Assembly: GCA_017545325.1 (NCBI GenBank)
Contig: JAFWOX010000099.1
Span: 1-48,632 of the forward strand
Length of the DNA stretch: 48,632 nt
Source of the DNA: Oscillospiraceae bacterium
GTDB taxonomy: Bacteria; Bacillota_A; Clostridia; Oscillospirales; Oscillospiraceae
Reading direction: 5' to 3'
Part shown: one piece after another, positions 15,784 through 22,763 of the stretch
Layout: each line of letters starts with the position of its first letter
Position numbering within the stretch: the first letter of the stretch is position 1
Translations under genes and position numbers: made by a program
The notes under the pieces: generated by a model
What the model saw: only the letters and a program-made list of their open reading frames with translations
What the model was told of the DNA's origin: nothing
Databases searched by the model: none

Positions 15784-16800
15784 ATGCGTTTTCGACGGCT
15801 GCTGACAAAAGGGGAGCCTCTGCTGTTTCTCCTGGTGACCGGGCTCCTCCTGGCCTTTCCCGGGGAGACCTCCGTCTATGCCCTGGAGGGGATAGACCTG
15901 TGCCTGCGCAGCGTCATCCCCTCCCTCTTCCCCTTTTTTGTTCTCACCGCCCTGTTTCAGGAGCGGGCCATCCCTCTGCGCCTGGGCAGGCTGCTGGCTC
16001 CGGTATTCCGGCGCTGCTTCCGGCTCAGCGGCGCGGGGGGCAGCGTTCTGCTCCTGGGGCTGGTGAGCGGGTATCCCGTGGGAGCGGCCGCCGCCTCCGC
16101 CCTGTACCGCAGCCGGGGATGCGGGAAGGAGGAGGCCCAACGGCTGCTGATTACCGCCAATAACTGCGGCCCGGCCTTCCTCCTGGGCATCCTGGGGGGA
16201 AGGGTCTTCGGCAGGGCCGGACCCGCTTTTCTCCTCCTGGCCATCCATATCGCCGTAACCCTATGGCTGGCGCTGCTGCTGGGGGCCATGCCTGGGCCTG
16301 CCCCGGCGGAGAAGACGGAGGAACCCGTCCCCGCGCCTCTGTCTGCCGCCTTTTCCGCCGCGGTGCTCCGGGCGGGCAGCGGGGTGCTCACCGTCTGCGC
16401 CTATGTGATCCTTTTTTCCGTCCCCGTCCGCTTTATTCCTGAACTCCCCCTGCTCCGGGGCTTTCTGGAGCTGACCGCGGGACTTTCCGCCATGAGCGGC
16501 TTCAGCCCGGAAAACGCCGCGGCCGCCGCTTTTCTCCTGGGCTGGGGCGGGCTGAGCGTCTGCGCCCAGGTGCTGCGCCATGCCCGGGAGGCGGGGCTTT
16601 CCGCCGCGCCCTATCTCGTCGGGCGCTTCCTCCATGGTCTGGTCTCCGCCCTGGCCGCCTGGTGCTGCTTCACCCGTCCGCTTCTGCTGATCCCCTTGAT
16701 CCTGACTGCAGCTGCAGCCGCAGTTTTTGTAAAAAAAGGTGGAAAACGGAGGCAGGCCGGGGTATACTGTCAGGGAGGTGAGTCGCATGATCTTTCGTAA
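15784..16800 (+). CDS. ylbJ: Sporulation integral membrane protein YlbJ
   Basis: This 338-residue polytopic protein of the YlbJ/SpmA-like nucleoside-recognition (Gate) superfamily is needed for spore core or cortex maturation in Bacillus. Hallmarks are 'CLRSVIPSLFPFFVLTALF' at ~46-64, 'LGLVSGYPVGAAAASALYRS' at ~93-112 and 'TANNCGPAFLLGILGG'. About eight hydrophobic helices are visible. A GGAGG site lies 7 nt before the ATG. It is divergent from yqfC, so two sporulation units share one short control region. The final codons overlap the next small gene. Confidence 0.9.
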   Translation: MRFRRLLTKGEPLLFLLVTGLLLAFPGETSVYALEGIDLCLRSVIPSLFPFFVLTALFQERAIPLRLGRLLAPVFRRCFRLSGAGGSVLLLGLVSGYPVGAAAASALYRSRGCGKEEAQRLLITANNCGPAFLLGILGGRVFGRAGPAFLLLAIHIAVTLWLALLLGAMPGPAPAEKTEEPVPAPLSAAFSAAVLRAGSGVLTVCAYVILFSVPVRFIPELPLLRGFLELTAGLSAMSGFSPENAAAAAFLLGWGGLSVCAQVLRHAREAGLSAAPYLVGRFLHGLVSALAAWCCFTRPLLLIPLILTAAAAAVFVKKGGKRRQAGVYCQGGESHDLS

Positions 16801-16999
16801 ACGGGTGGAGCCGGCTTGCTCCTACTGCAGACATTCCAGCCCCGCGGAGGAGGGCACCTGCATCTGCCTGAAGCGGGGCATCGTCTCCGAGTGGGACAGC
16901 TGCCGGCATTTTTCCTACGATCCCCTCCGCCGGGTGCCGGAGGCGGCCCCCGCGCCGAAAACGGAGGGCCTGGATCAGGACGCCTTTTCTCTGGACTGA
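16787..16999 (+). CDS. Small Cys-rich protein overlapping ylbJ
   Basis: This 70-residue protein starts 14 nt inside the ylbJ end, behind GGGAGG at normal spacing. It has five Cys in a compact pattern ('CSYCRH', 'CICLKRG', 'CRHF') plus two His, which suggests one zinc site or a small Fe-S or thiol site. The C-terminal third is Pro/Ala/acidic and probably disordered. I recall similar short proteins from Oscillospiraceae genomes without an assigned function. Translational coupling with ylbJ hints at co-expression in sporulation, but the link is only positional. Confidence 0.78.
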   Translation: MIFRKRVEPACSYCRHSSPAEEGTCICLKRGIVSEWDSCRHFSYDPLRRVPEAAPAPKTEGLDQDAFSLD

Positions 17000-17031
17000 T
17001 CAAAAATCAACATACAGGAGGCCAAAGCAGC

Positions 17032-17940
17032 ATGGACGTGGTAAAACTCATTACTCCCGACGTGAAGCCCGGGGAATTCGCACTGCCCGTCATGGACGTG
17101 AGCGGGGTGAAGCGCAAGTATCTGGATCTCCCCTATGTGCCCGGCGGCGGGGCCGATCAAAGCCTGGATATCTACCTGCCCGACGAGGGGGACGGCCCCT
17201 TCCCCGTGATCATCTTTATCCATGGCGGCGCCTTCTGGGGCGGGGATAAGCGGGATTTTCAGTGCCTGTATCTCATGGACGGCATTCGCCGGGGCTACGC
17301 CGTGGTAAATGTGAACCACCGCCTCAGCCAGGTGGCCAAGTTCCCCCACTCCGTATTCGATGTGAAGGCCGCGGTCCGTTATCTCCGGGGCAATGCGGAG
17401 AAATACTGCCTGGATAAAACCCGCTTTGCTGTCGGCGGGGACTCCGCCGGCAGCTACTATGCCGCCATGCTGGGCACCTCCGCCGGGGTCCCGGCGCTGG
17501 AGGATCTGAGCATGGGCTACCCGGAGGAGAGCAGCGCCGTCCAGGCGGTGATCGGCCTCTTCGGCGTATACGATCTGGAGAAGCAGTCCCGGTTCACGGA
17601 GGAGACTCCCGGCACCCCCGGAATGCCCAAAATGGGAAATTTCGCGGACCAGTTCATGGGCCTCAACTGCCGGGAATACCCGGATCTGGTAAAGCTGGCC
17701 TGGCCGGGAAGCTATGTGCGGAAGGACTGTCCCCCCACCCTGATCCAGGCGGGTACCAAGGACGAGGTGGTGCCCTACGAAAACTCCCCGGACCTGGTGA
17801 ACAAAATCAATTCCGTCTGCGGAGAGGGCCGGGCCATCATGGAGCCCTTCGAGGGCCTCACCCACGGCCACCCGGATTTCGGCAAGCCGGAGAACGTGGA
17901 TCGGATGTTCGCGTTTCTGGACAGCGTGCTGAAGAAATAA
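17032..17940 (+). CDS. Alpha/beta hydrolase, HSL/esterase type
   Basis: This is a 302-residue cytosolic carboxylesterase-like enzyme. 'FIHGGAFWGGDKRD' at ~62-75 is the HGG oxyanion motif, and Ser138 in G-D-S-A-G is the nucleophile. 'GTKDEVVPYENS' provides the catalytic Asp and 'GLTHGHPDF' the His near the C-terminus. This is the hormone-sensitive-lipase/BD-FAE-like layout, with a typical length. The start was chosen at 17032 because GGAGG lies 11 nt upstream; the open frame upstream of it is inside the small Cys-rich gene. The 32-bp gap means it may be co-transcribed with ylbJ. Substrate unknown (acetylated sugars or short-chain esters are common for the family). Confidence 0.88.
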   Translation: MDVVKLITPDVKPGEFALPVMDVSGVKRKYLDLPYVPGGGADQSLDIYLPDEGDGPFPVIIFIHGGAFWGGDKRDFQCLYLMDGIRRGYAVVNVNHRLSQVAKFPHSVFDVKAAVRYLRGNAEKYCLDKTRFAVGGDSAGSYYAAMLGTSAGVPALEDLSMGYPEESSAVQAVIGLFGVYDLEKQSRFTEETPGTPGMPKMGNFADQFMGLNCREYPDLVKLAWPGSYVRKDCPPTLIQAGTKDEVVPYENSPDLVNKINSVCGEGRAIMEPFEGLTHGHPDFGKPENVDRMFAFLDSVLKK

Positions 17941-17953
17941 GAAGATATGGCGA

Positions 17954-17983
17954 ATCCCGGAGGGTCTGACCACCCTCCGGGAT
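17954..17983 (+). terminator. Terminator after the HSL-type esterase
   Basis: A 12-bp perfect stem (ATCCCGGAGGGT / ACCCTCCGGGAT) followed by CTTTTGTTTTA, 13 bp after the stop codon. Confidence 0.88.
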
Positions 17984-17991
17984 CTTTTGTT

Positions 17992-19311
17992 TTATGCGAT
18001 GCCGAACAGCGTGTTCAGGTATTCCACCGCTTCGATGCTGAGCATCCCGCAGTAGCCCGACTGTGTGTAATCGTAAAGGAAGCCGCAGTTGGCATCGTAG
18101 ATGAGTTTATCCACGGTAGTGCCGTCCGCCAGGACGATCCGCAGTTCCCGCTCCCCCCAATACCGGGAAAGGTCATATCCTTCGGGGGTGAAGCTGTACG
18201 TGATGAATCCGTGCCGCTCCCCCATCCTTTTCCCCGCTTCCTCACTGCGCCAGTCCATCAGGGAGCCGATCTCCGTCAGATACCCATAGATGGCGTCCAG
18301 GTCCTCCCGGTCCTCCAGGACCCTTTTCGTTAGCCTCTGCTCCGGTTCTATCAGAACACCATCCGAGAATATCCCGGGCGAGAACGTCACCATCCGGATA
18401 TCCTCCGCCCCCTCCACGCCGTAGATCTCCCGCAGGAGCTCCTCGGCGGTACATTCCGCTCTGGCGACCTGGTTCTCCCCGGACAGCAATACCCGGAAGA
18501 TCCACAGCCGCATGACCCCCTCATGATCCCGGCTGATGAGGTACTTTATCCCCTTGCATCCCTTCACCCGGTACCATTCGCCCTTCTCTGTCACTGTCAG
18601 CCTTTCCCCCAGGAAGGGGGCAAGCTTGGGATTGCCCGAAGCGAAGCGGTTTGCATCCGGCCTGTGGTATTCGGCAAACCTGTCTCCCAGCGGGACGACC
18701 GCCCGGTATGCCTTGTAGACATCAAAGGAGATTCCGCCATCGTTTATGCCCGGGCCGCCCTCGTCCCCGAACATGGGATTGACGTTCAGCAGCCGCTCCT
18801 GCGCCGTCTGGGGCGCAAAACCACAGTACTCCTCCCCAAACCGGACCATCTCCCGAACCATAGCCTCCCGGAATGCTTCAAAGCCCTCCGGGGCATCCCC
18901 GCCGGAGGCGGTATAGCTGCTGCCGTCGGCAAATTCCAGCTCCAGGGAAAAGACTTCATCGCCGCCCTTCGTCCGCCAACCGTCCCAGGCCGCAGCCCCA
19001 TGAACCCGGAATACCTCAAGGAAACGTTCAAAGGGCAGGTCTTCCCGTCCGTCTTCCCCTGTCTGCATCACCGTGCCCGGGGGAAGGAGCTCGCCGGGAA
19101 AGTCTGTCAGCGTCAGGCCCCACCGCCCATGATCCATCCTGAGGCTGACCTGATATGCCCACTTCCCCGAGCAGGAGAACTTCACCCTCAGTCTAACACA
19201 GGGAACGGCGGGGAATGGATCCGCGGTCGGGACTGGCTGGGCCGGTACGCAGGCGGCCAGCAGCGCCGCCAGGAGCAGCATCACAAGCAGAGGAAAAACC
19301 CGTTTTCTCAT
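17992..19311 (-). CDS. Lipoprotein of unknown function
   Basis: This 439-residue surface lipoprotein has a signal MRKRVFPLLVMLLLAALL and lipobox L-A-A-C, with Cys at residue 21. The mature part has no family I recognise. It is rich in Trp, Tyr, Glu and Gly, with several 'LELEFADGSSYTASGG'- and 'LTVTEKGEWYRVKGCKGIKYL'-like beta segments and a C-terminal 'VEYLNTLFGIA'. The Met at 19311 has GGGAGG 8 nt upstream; the frame is open 23 codons further but without a signal peptide. It has its own strong promoter, in which a perfect palindrome occupies the spacer, so it is probably repressed by an unknown regulator. Confidence 0.8.
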   Translation of the reverse strand: MRKRVFPLLVMLLLAALLAACVPAQPVPTADPFPAVPCVRLRVKFSCSGKWAYQVSLRMDHGRWGLTLTDFPGELLPPGTVMQTGEDGREDLPFERFLEVFRVHGAAAWDGWRTKGGDEVFSLELEFADGSSYTASGGDAPEGFEAFREAMVREMVRFGEEYCGFAPQTAQERLLNVNPMFGDEGGPGINDGGISFDVYKAYRAVVPLGDRFAEYHRPDANRFASGNPKLAPFLGERLTVTEKGEWYRVKGCKGIKYLISRDHEGVMRLWIFRVLLSGENQVARAECTAEELLREIYGVEGAEDIRMVTFSPGIFSDGVLIEPEQRLTKRVLEDREDLDAIYGYLTEIGSLMDWRSEEAGKRMGERHGFITYSFTPEGYDLSRYWGERELRIVLADGTTVDKLIYDANCGFLYDYTQSGYCGMLSIEAVEYLNTLFGIA

Positions 19312-19338
19312 GCTCCGCACCTCCCTTTCTGCCCCCAG

Positions 19339-19367
19339 CCTATAATTTGACGCCGCGTCAATGTCAA
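19339..19367 (-). promoter_or_regulatory. Promoter of the lipoprotein gene
   Basis: On the minus strand, consensus TTGACA (19362-19367), 17-bp spacer, TATAGG (19339-19344), about 28 bp before the start at 19311. The spacer holds a perfect palindrome. Confidence 0.8.
19347..19361. promoter_or_regulatory. Palindromic operator candidate inside the promoter spacer
   Basis: Perfect 15-bp palindrome TTGACGC-C-GCGTCAA filling nearly the whole spacer between -35 and -10. A protein bound here would block RNA polymerase, so repression is the natural reading; the repressor is unknown. Confidence 0.6.
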
Positions 19368-19386
19368 GAGGTTTTCGCAAAAACTT

Positions 19387-19412
19387 CCCGGAGGAAACGA
19401 CTTTCCTCCGGG
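19387..19412 (-). terminator. Terminator after the single-TM protein gene
   Basis: An 11-bp stem (CCCGGAGGAAA / TTTCCTCCGGG) with loop GTCG on the minus strand, followed there by GAAGTTTTTGCG; about 20 bp after the stop at 19432. Confidence 0.8.
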
Positions 19413-19431
19413 AGATACGATTTTCGGTATT

Positions 19432-20040
19432 TCAGCCCTTCAGCAGGTCTTTCACCAGCTCCCGGGCAGCCTGGATCCGCTGACCGTGGCGCTGGATCAA
19501 GAATTCGTTGGATTCATCGATCTGCTCCTGGGTATAGCCCTGGTCCGCAAAGTCCTCCAGGCGGTAGAGGATCACCGGGGTATCCCGCACGCTGATCCAC
19601 AGCTCCATACCCGGCAGCCTTTCCGCCTCGTCGAAGTATCCCATGGCTTGGTAAAAGCCCAGGGAAGCCTCATCCAGCAGGTAGATGATCCGGTCCGGAT
19701 CCTCCAGCTCCCCATACAGAAGCCGCTCCCCCGCCCCGTTCACCAGGGGGAAGGGCTCCACCTTTACCCGCACGACGCCCCTGCCGTTTTCCGGCACGGC
19801 CCGGGCCTCCACCATGCCCCGCACGGTTTCCGCCTGGGCCTGATCCATGACCTCCGCGTAAACATAGGTGACGCGCAGATTTGTCCGGTCCTTTCCGGCG
19901 ACGGAGATCACGGTGAGCACCAGGATGGTCAGGAGCAGCACGCCCAGGAAGAAATACCACTTGTAATAGACCCAGAAGACGTTGGCGAGCCAGTTTTCGA
20001 AGCCCATCTCCTTCAATCTCCCCTTCTTCGCATCGTCCAT
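19432..20040 (-). CDS. Single-pass membrane protein of unknown function
   Basis: A 202-residue protein with a short cytosolic start (MDDAKKGRLKEMGFENWL) and one membrane helix at ~residues 29-49 ('WYFFLGVLLLTILVLTVISV'). A ~150-residue outer domain follows, with 'YVYAEVMDQAQAETVRGMVE', 'YLLDEASLGFYQAMGYFDEA' and 'LWISVRDTPVILYRLEDFAD'. The outer domain looks like a small alpha/beta fold resembling parts of solute-binding or anchoring proteins, but I cannot name a family. It has its own promoter and terminator, so it is a one-gene unit. The start is followed immediately by charged, cytosol-type residues, with no cleavable signal. Confidence 0.8.
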   Translation of the reverse strand: MDDAKKGRLKEMGFENWLANVFWVYYKWYFFLGVLLLTILVLTVISVAGKDRTNLRVTYVYAEVMDQAQAETVRGMVEARAVPENGRGVVRVKVEPFPLVNGAGERLLYGELEDPDRIIYLLDEASLGFYQAMGYFDEAERLPGMELWISVRDTPVILYRLEDFADQGYTQEQIDESNEFLIQRHGQRIQAARELVKDLLKG

Positions 20041-20073
20041 TAGGATCCCTCCCCTGCAGCCGGATTTTGGTAC

Positions 20074-20102
20074 AGTGTATCACAGGCCGTCTACGCCGTC
20101 AA
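20074..20102 (-). promoter_or_regulatory. Promoter of the single-TM protein gene
   Basis: On the minus strand, TTGACG (20097-20102), 17-bp spacer, TACACT (20074-20079), 34 bp before the start at 20040. Confidence 0.75.
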
Positions 20103-20141
20103 TCGGTATGACCGGCCGGAAAAGGAGCATACAGAATTCTC

Positions 20142-20170
20142 TTGACAAACCAGGTCTATTGATGTAGACT
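20142..20170 (+). promoter_or_regulatory. Promoter of the BlaI-like/M56 operon
   Basis: Consensus TTGACA (20142-20147), 17-bp spacer, TAGACT (20165-20170), 42 bp before the ATG at 20212. The -10 hexamer is inside the first operator box. Confidence 0.85.
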
Positions 20171-20195
20171 CGCCTCGAGGTCGATAATCATAGAC
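20154..20195. promoter_or_regulatory. Two BlaI-type operator boxes
   Basis: Two 16-bp dyads with the same geometry: GTCTA-N6-TAGAC at 20154-20169 and GTCGA-N6-TAGAC at 20180-20195, 26 bp apart start to start. The first covers the -10 box and the second the transcript start and early leader. BlaI/MecI repressors bind such dyads as dimers, so negative autoregulation by the next gene is likely. Confidence 0.65.
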
Positions 20196-20211
20196 TCAGG
20201 AGGGTGTATCT

Positions 20212-20574
20212 ATGGCCTACCATCGTCTCTGCGAGAGCGACTATCGCTTTCTCTCCCTGATCTGGGACCATGAACCCGTCAATTCCACCGAGCTGGTGCG
20301 CCTGGCGGCAGACGCCCTTGGCTGGAAAAAATCCACCGTGTATACCATGGTGAAGAAGCTGGCAGAAAAAGGCCTGGCGGTCAGCGAAAACGCCGTGGTG
20401 CGCAGTCTTGTCCCCCGGGAGGAGATCCAGATGCAGGAGAGCCGCAGCTTTGTGGACCAGACCTTTTCCGGCTCCCTGCCCGGTTTTCTGGTCTCCTTCT
20501 ACGGCGGCAACGGCATCTCACCGGAGGAGGCCGAAGAGCTGCAGAGGCTCATCAGCAAACTGAAGGAGGAATGA
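20212..20574 (+). CDS. BlaI/MecI-family transcriptional repressor
   Basis: This 120-residue penicillinase-repressor-family protein has a winged helix at residues 1-70 ('DYRFLSLIWDHEPVNSTELV', 'WKKSTVYTMVKKLAEKGLAV', 'VRSLVPREEIQMQES') and a C-terminal dimerisation helix pair ('SFVDQTFSGSLPGFLVSFYG', 'ISPEEAEELQRLISKLKEE'). In the classical system the repressor is cleaved after a signal from the BlaR1/MecR1 membrane protease encoded next to it; the same gene order holds here. Two operator-like boxes lie in the promoter. No beta-lactamase or penicillin-binding protein gene is present in the operon, so the signal and targets differ from the textbook case. Confidence 0.93.
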   Translation: MAYHRLCESDYRFLSLIWDHEPVNSTELVRLAADALGWKKSTVYTMVKKLAEKGLAVSENAVVRSLVPREEIQMQESRSFVDQTFSGSLPGFLVSFYGGNGISPEEAEELQRLISKLKEE

Positions 20575-20576
20575 CC

Positions 20577-22169
20577 ATGGAACGGCTGTTTGTCCGTCTT
20601 CTGCAGATGAGCCTGGCCGGGGGCATCGTGATCCTGGGCGTACTGCTCCTGCGCCTTATCCTCCGCCGGGCTCCGGGCCGATTCCGGTATCTGCTCTGGG
20701 TGGTACCGGCCTTTCGTCTCTGCGTACCCGTGACCCTGCCCTCCCCCGTAAGTCTGTTCCGTTTGTTCCGTGGCGGACTCGTGGGCGGCGGGGATTATAC
20801 CCCGTCGGGACTTACCCTTCCGCTGGAGCAGGCCGTTTCCGCCGAAGGTGCCGGCGCAGCTTTCCCATCCGGGACGGCTCTGGCCCCGGCGGCGAAGGCT
20901 TTCGTTTTCTCCTGGCTCTCCGCCCTTACCTGGGTCTGGGCTGCTGTGCTGGCTGCGCTGCTGCTGTACAGTCTGATCTCCGGTCTGCAGCTGCGCCGGA
21001 GGCTGGCCACGGCGGTCCGCCTGGAGGGACGGGTATTCCAGGCCGCAGATATCGATACGCCCTTTCTCCTGGGCCTCACCCGTCCCCGGATCTATATTCC
21101 CTGGGGAATGGAGGGGAAGGACCTTGCCTATGCCCTGGCCCATGAGCGTTGCCACCTTCGCCGGGGGGACCAATGGTGGCGGCTCCTGGGTTGGCTCATT
21201 CTGTGCGTCCACTGGTTCAATCCTCTTTGCTGGCTGGCCTTCATTCTCATGGGCCGGGATATGGAGCTGAGCTGCGACGAGGCGGTGCTGGAGCATACGG
21301 GGGACGTGCGACGGGAGTACAGCGAGAGTCTCCTGCACATCGCCGGAAAAAAGCGTCTGTCTTCTCCTGCGCCTTTGGCCTTCGGGGAGACCGGCGTGGT
21401 CAGCCGGGTGCGGAACGTGCTGCGGTGGAAGAAGGCCAAGGGATGGGTCACGGTGACGGCGATCCTTCTCTGTGTCCTGTTCACCGCCGCTTGGATCACA
21501 GACCCTGCTAACCTTGCGCCGGGGACCCTGACCTTGAATCCGGACGGGACCCTGGGCAGCCTGGAATGGGGCATGAGCCCGGAGGAAATCATGGCTGCGG
21601 ACAGCCGATTTGAACGCCGGGAAGACAAATACGGATATGTCTGGATGGGGCTGGAGGGTGTGAGCGTGCTGGGTTATCCCTGTGACGTGCGTCTGGACTT
21701 TGCGCCTTTTATCATCGACGAGAATCTGCATCGCAGCAAGAGAGGGACGCCGATGCTGAACCAGATCGTGATCGATTACCCGGGGGAGATCTCCCTGAGG
21801 ACGGAACTGACGGCGCTCTTCGGTGAGCCCGTGAAGCACCAGTTGGACTACAGTCGGGAACCCGAGATCGTGGACGGGGTATTACAAGCTCCGTTCAAAT
21901 CCGAGGAGCTTCCGGAGGAGGAATGGTACTGGCTGTCCGACGAGACAGCTCTGGACCTGATCCCTCTGGAGCATATGCGCATCGGATTTCCCAAAGAGAC
22001 AGACGCCTGGTTACAGGCCGGATTCTGCTCTGTATTCGTCTATCAGATCACGGTGGACGAATGGGAGACGGAGACGGGCACGGTCACCTCGCTGGCTGTC
22101 TTGGGCAACGCGGAGGCTTATCAGCGTTTCCTGGCAGAGGAATACGTCAGAAAAACGGAGGAGGGATGA
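20577..22169 (+). CDS. M56 (BlaR1/MecR1-type) membrane metalloprotease with a non-PBP sensor domain
   Basis: This is a 530-residue membrane protease. Helices lie at ~8-30, ~35-50 and ~105-130, then the zinc protease motif HERCH (His189, Glu190, His193) in 'ALAHERCHLRRGDQWWRLL', the matching 'ELSCDEAVLEH', and a last helix at ~290-307. Classical BlaR1 ends in a penicillin-binding domain with an STxK motif. Here residues ~310-530 are different: 'TLGSLEWGMSPEEIMAADSRF' resembles the WGMS-EE repeats of small lipoproteins, followed by beta-rich sequence, and I see no STxK acylation motif. It probably senses something other than a beta-lactam. AAGGAGG sits 7 nt before the ATG at 20577, better spaced than the ATG at 20571 that overlaps the repressor stop. 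Confidence 0.9.
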   Translation: MERLFVRLLQMSLAGGIVILGVLLLRLILRRAPGRFRYLLWVVPAFRLCVPVTLPSPVSLFRLFRGGLVGGGDYTPSGLTLPLEQAVSAEGAGAAFPSGTALAPAAKAFVFSWLSALTWVWAAVLAALLLYSLISGLQLRRRLATAVRLEGRVFQAADIDTPFLLGLTRPRIYIPWGMEGKDLAYALAHERCHLRRGDQWWRLLGWLILCVHWFNPLCWLAFILMGRDMELSCDEAVLEHTGDVRREYSESLLHIAGKKRLSSPAPLAFGETGVVSRVRNVLRWKKAKGWVTVTAILLCVLFTAAWITDPANLAPGTLTLNPDGTLGSLEWGMSPEEIMAADSRFERREDKYGYVWMGLEGVSVLGYPCDVRLDFAPFIIDENLHRSKRGTPMLNQIVIDYPGEISLRTELTALFGEPVKHQLDYSREPEIVDGVLQAPFKSEELPEEEWYWLSDETALDLIPLEHMRIGFPKETDAWLQAGFCSVFVYQITVDEWETETGTVTSLAVLGNAEAYQRFLAEEYVRKTEEG

Positions 22170-22172
22170 TCT

Positions 22173-22763
22173 ATGGAGGCAAGAGGTCCCGTCGTCGCCC
22201 TGATCGGCGAGCGGGCGGAGGAAACGGCCCTGGCCGAGGCAGCGCCGGTGACGGAGATCTGTGGGGATACGGGCATCCCCTTTTTCCCTGCCCTGGGGAT
22301 ACGGCAGAACGCGGTGGACCTGCGCATGGTCATGAAGCCGGAGCAGCAGGCGCTGTTCTGGGAACTGCTGAAGGTGAGCGGCCTGCGCCGGGCCGGGTGG
22401 AACCTGCCCTTCCGGAAGGATCAGCCGGGGAAGCTGCGGATGTGGGGAATGGTCCTGGCTCTGACCCTGCAGACGGGACCGGTGCTGGCCATCGAGCCCA
22501 TGGCGGGCATGACCCCGGAGGATCGGACGGACTTTGCCGATCTCCTCCGGTACTGTCAGGAGCACGGGCTGTGCCTCCGGTATACCGCTTACCGCCTGAA
22601 GGACGTGATGGAGCTGGAGTATCCTCATCCCCTGCGCCTGGCCCTGCCGGAGGGCTGGCGGGATACGGGCTTTGAGGAAATGGAGCGGGATCGGGCCGCC
22701 CTCGGAGAAAAGGCGGGCTGGGATAAGCTCCAGCTGACCTGGGAGGGAGAAGAAGATGGGTAA
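22173..22763 (+). CDS. Degenerate ABC-transporter ATPase-like protein
   Basis: This 196-residue protein follows the layout of an ABC ATPase but with its catalytic motifs eroded. 'VVALIGERAEETAL' sits where Walker A (VALIGPNGAGKST) should be; no GxxGxGK[ST] remains. 'QPGKLRMWGMVLALTLQTGP' replaces the LSGGxxQR signature, and 'VLAIEPMAGMTPEDRTDFADLL' replaces Walker B/D-loop (LLLDEPTNGLDPEGR), with the Asp lost but the Glu kept. 'CLRYTAYRLKDVMEL' sits where the switch His region (SSHRLEEVE) belongs. It is followed, overlapping by 8 nt, by two six-helix membrane proteins, the normal ABC-2 order. It may be a scaffolding pseudo-ATPase, or may bind a nucleotide without hydrolysis. GGAGGAGGG precedes the ATG. 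Confidence 0.72.
   Translation: MEARGPVVALIGERAEETALAEAAPVTEICGDTGIPFFPALGIRQNAVDLRMVMKPEQQALFWELLKVSGLRRAGWNLPFRKDQPGKLRMWGMVLALTLQTGPVLAIEPMAGMTPEDRTDFADLLRYCQEHGLCLRYTAYRLKDVMELEYPHPLRLALPEGWRDTGFEEMERDRAALGEKAGWDKLQLTWEGEEDG

Noticed and set aside
20499..21839. Open frame of 446 codons opposite the M56 protease gene
   Set aside because: Antisense of a gene with an intact zinc-protease motif; no supporting signals.
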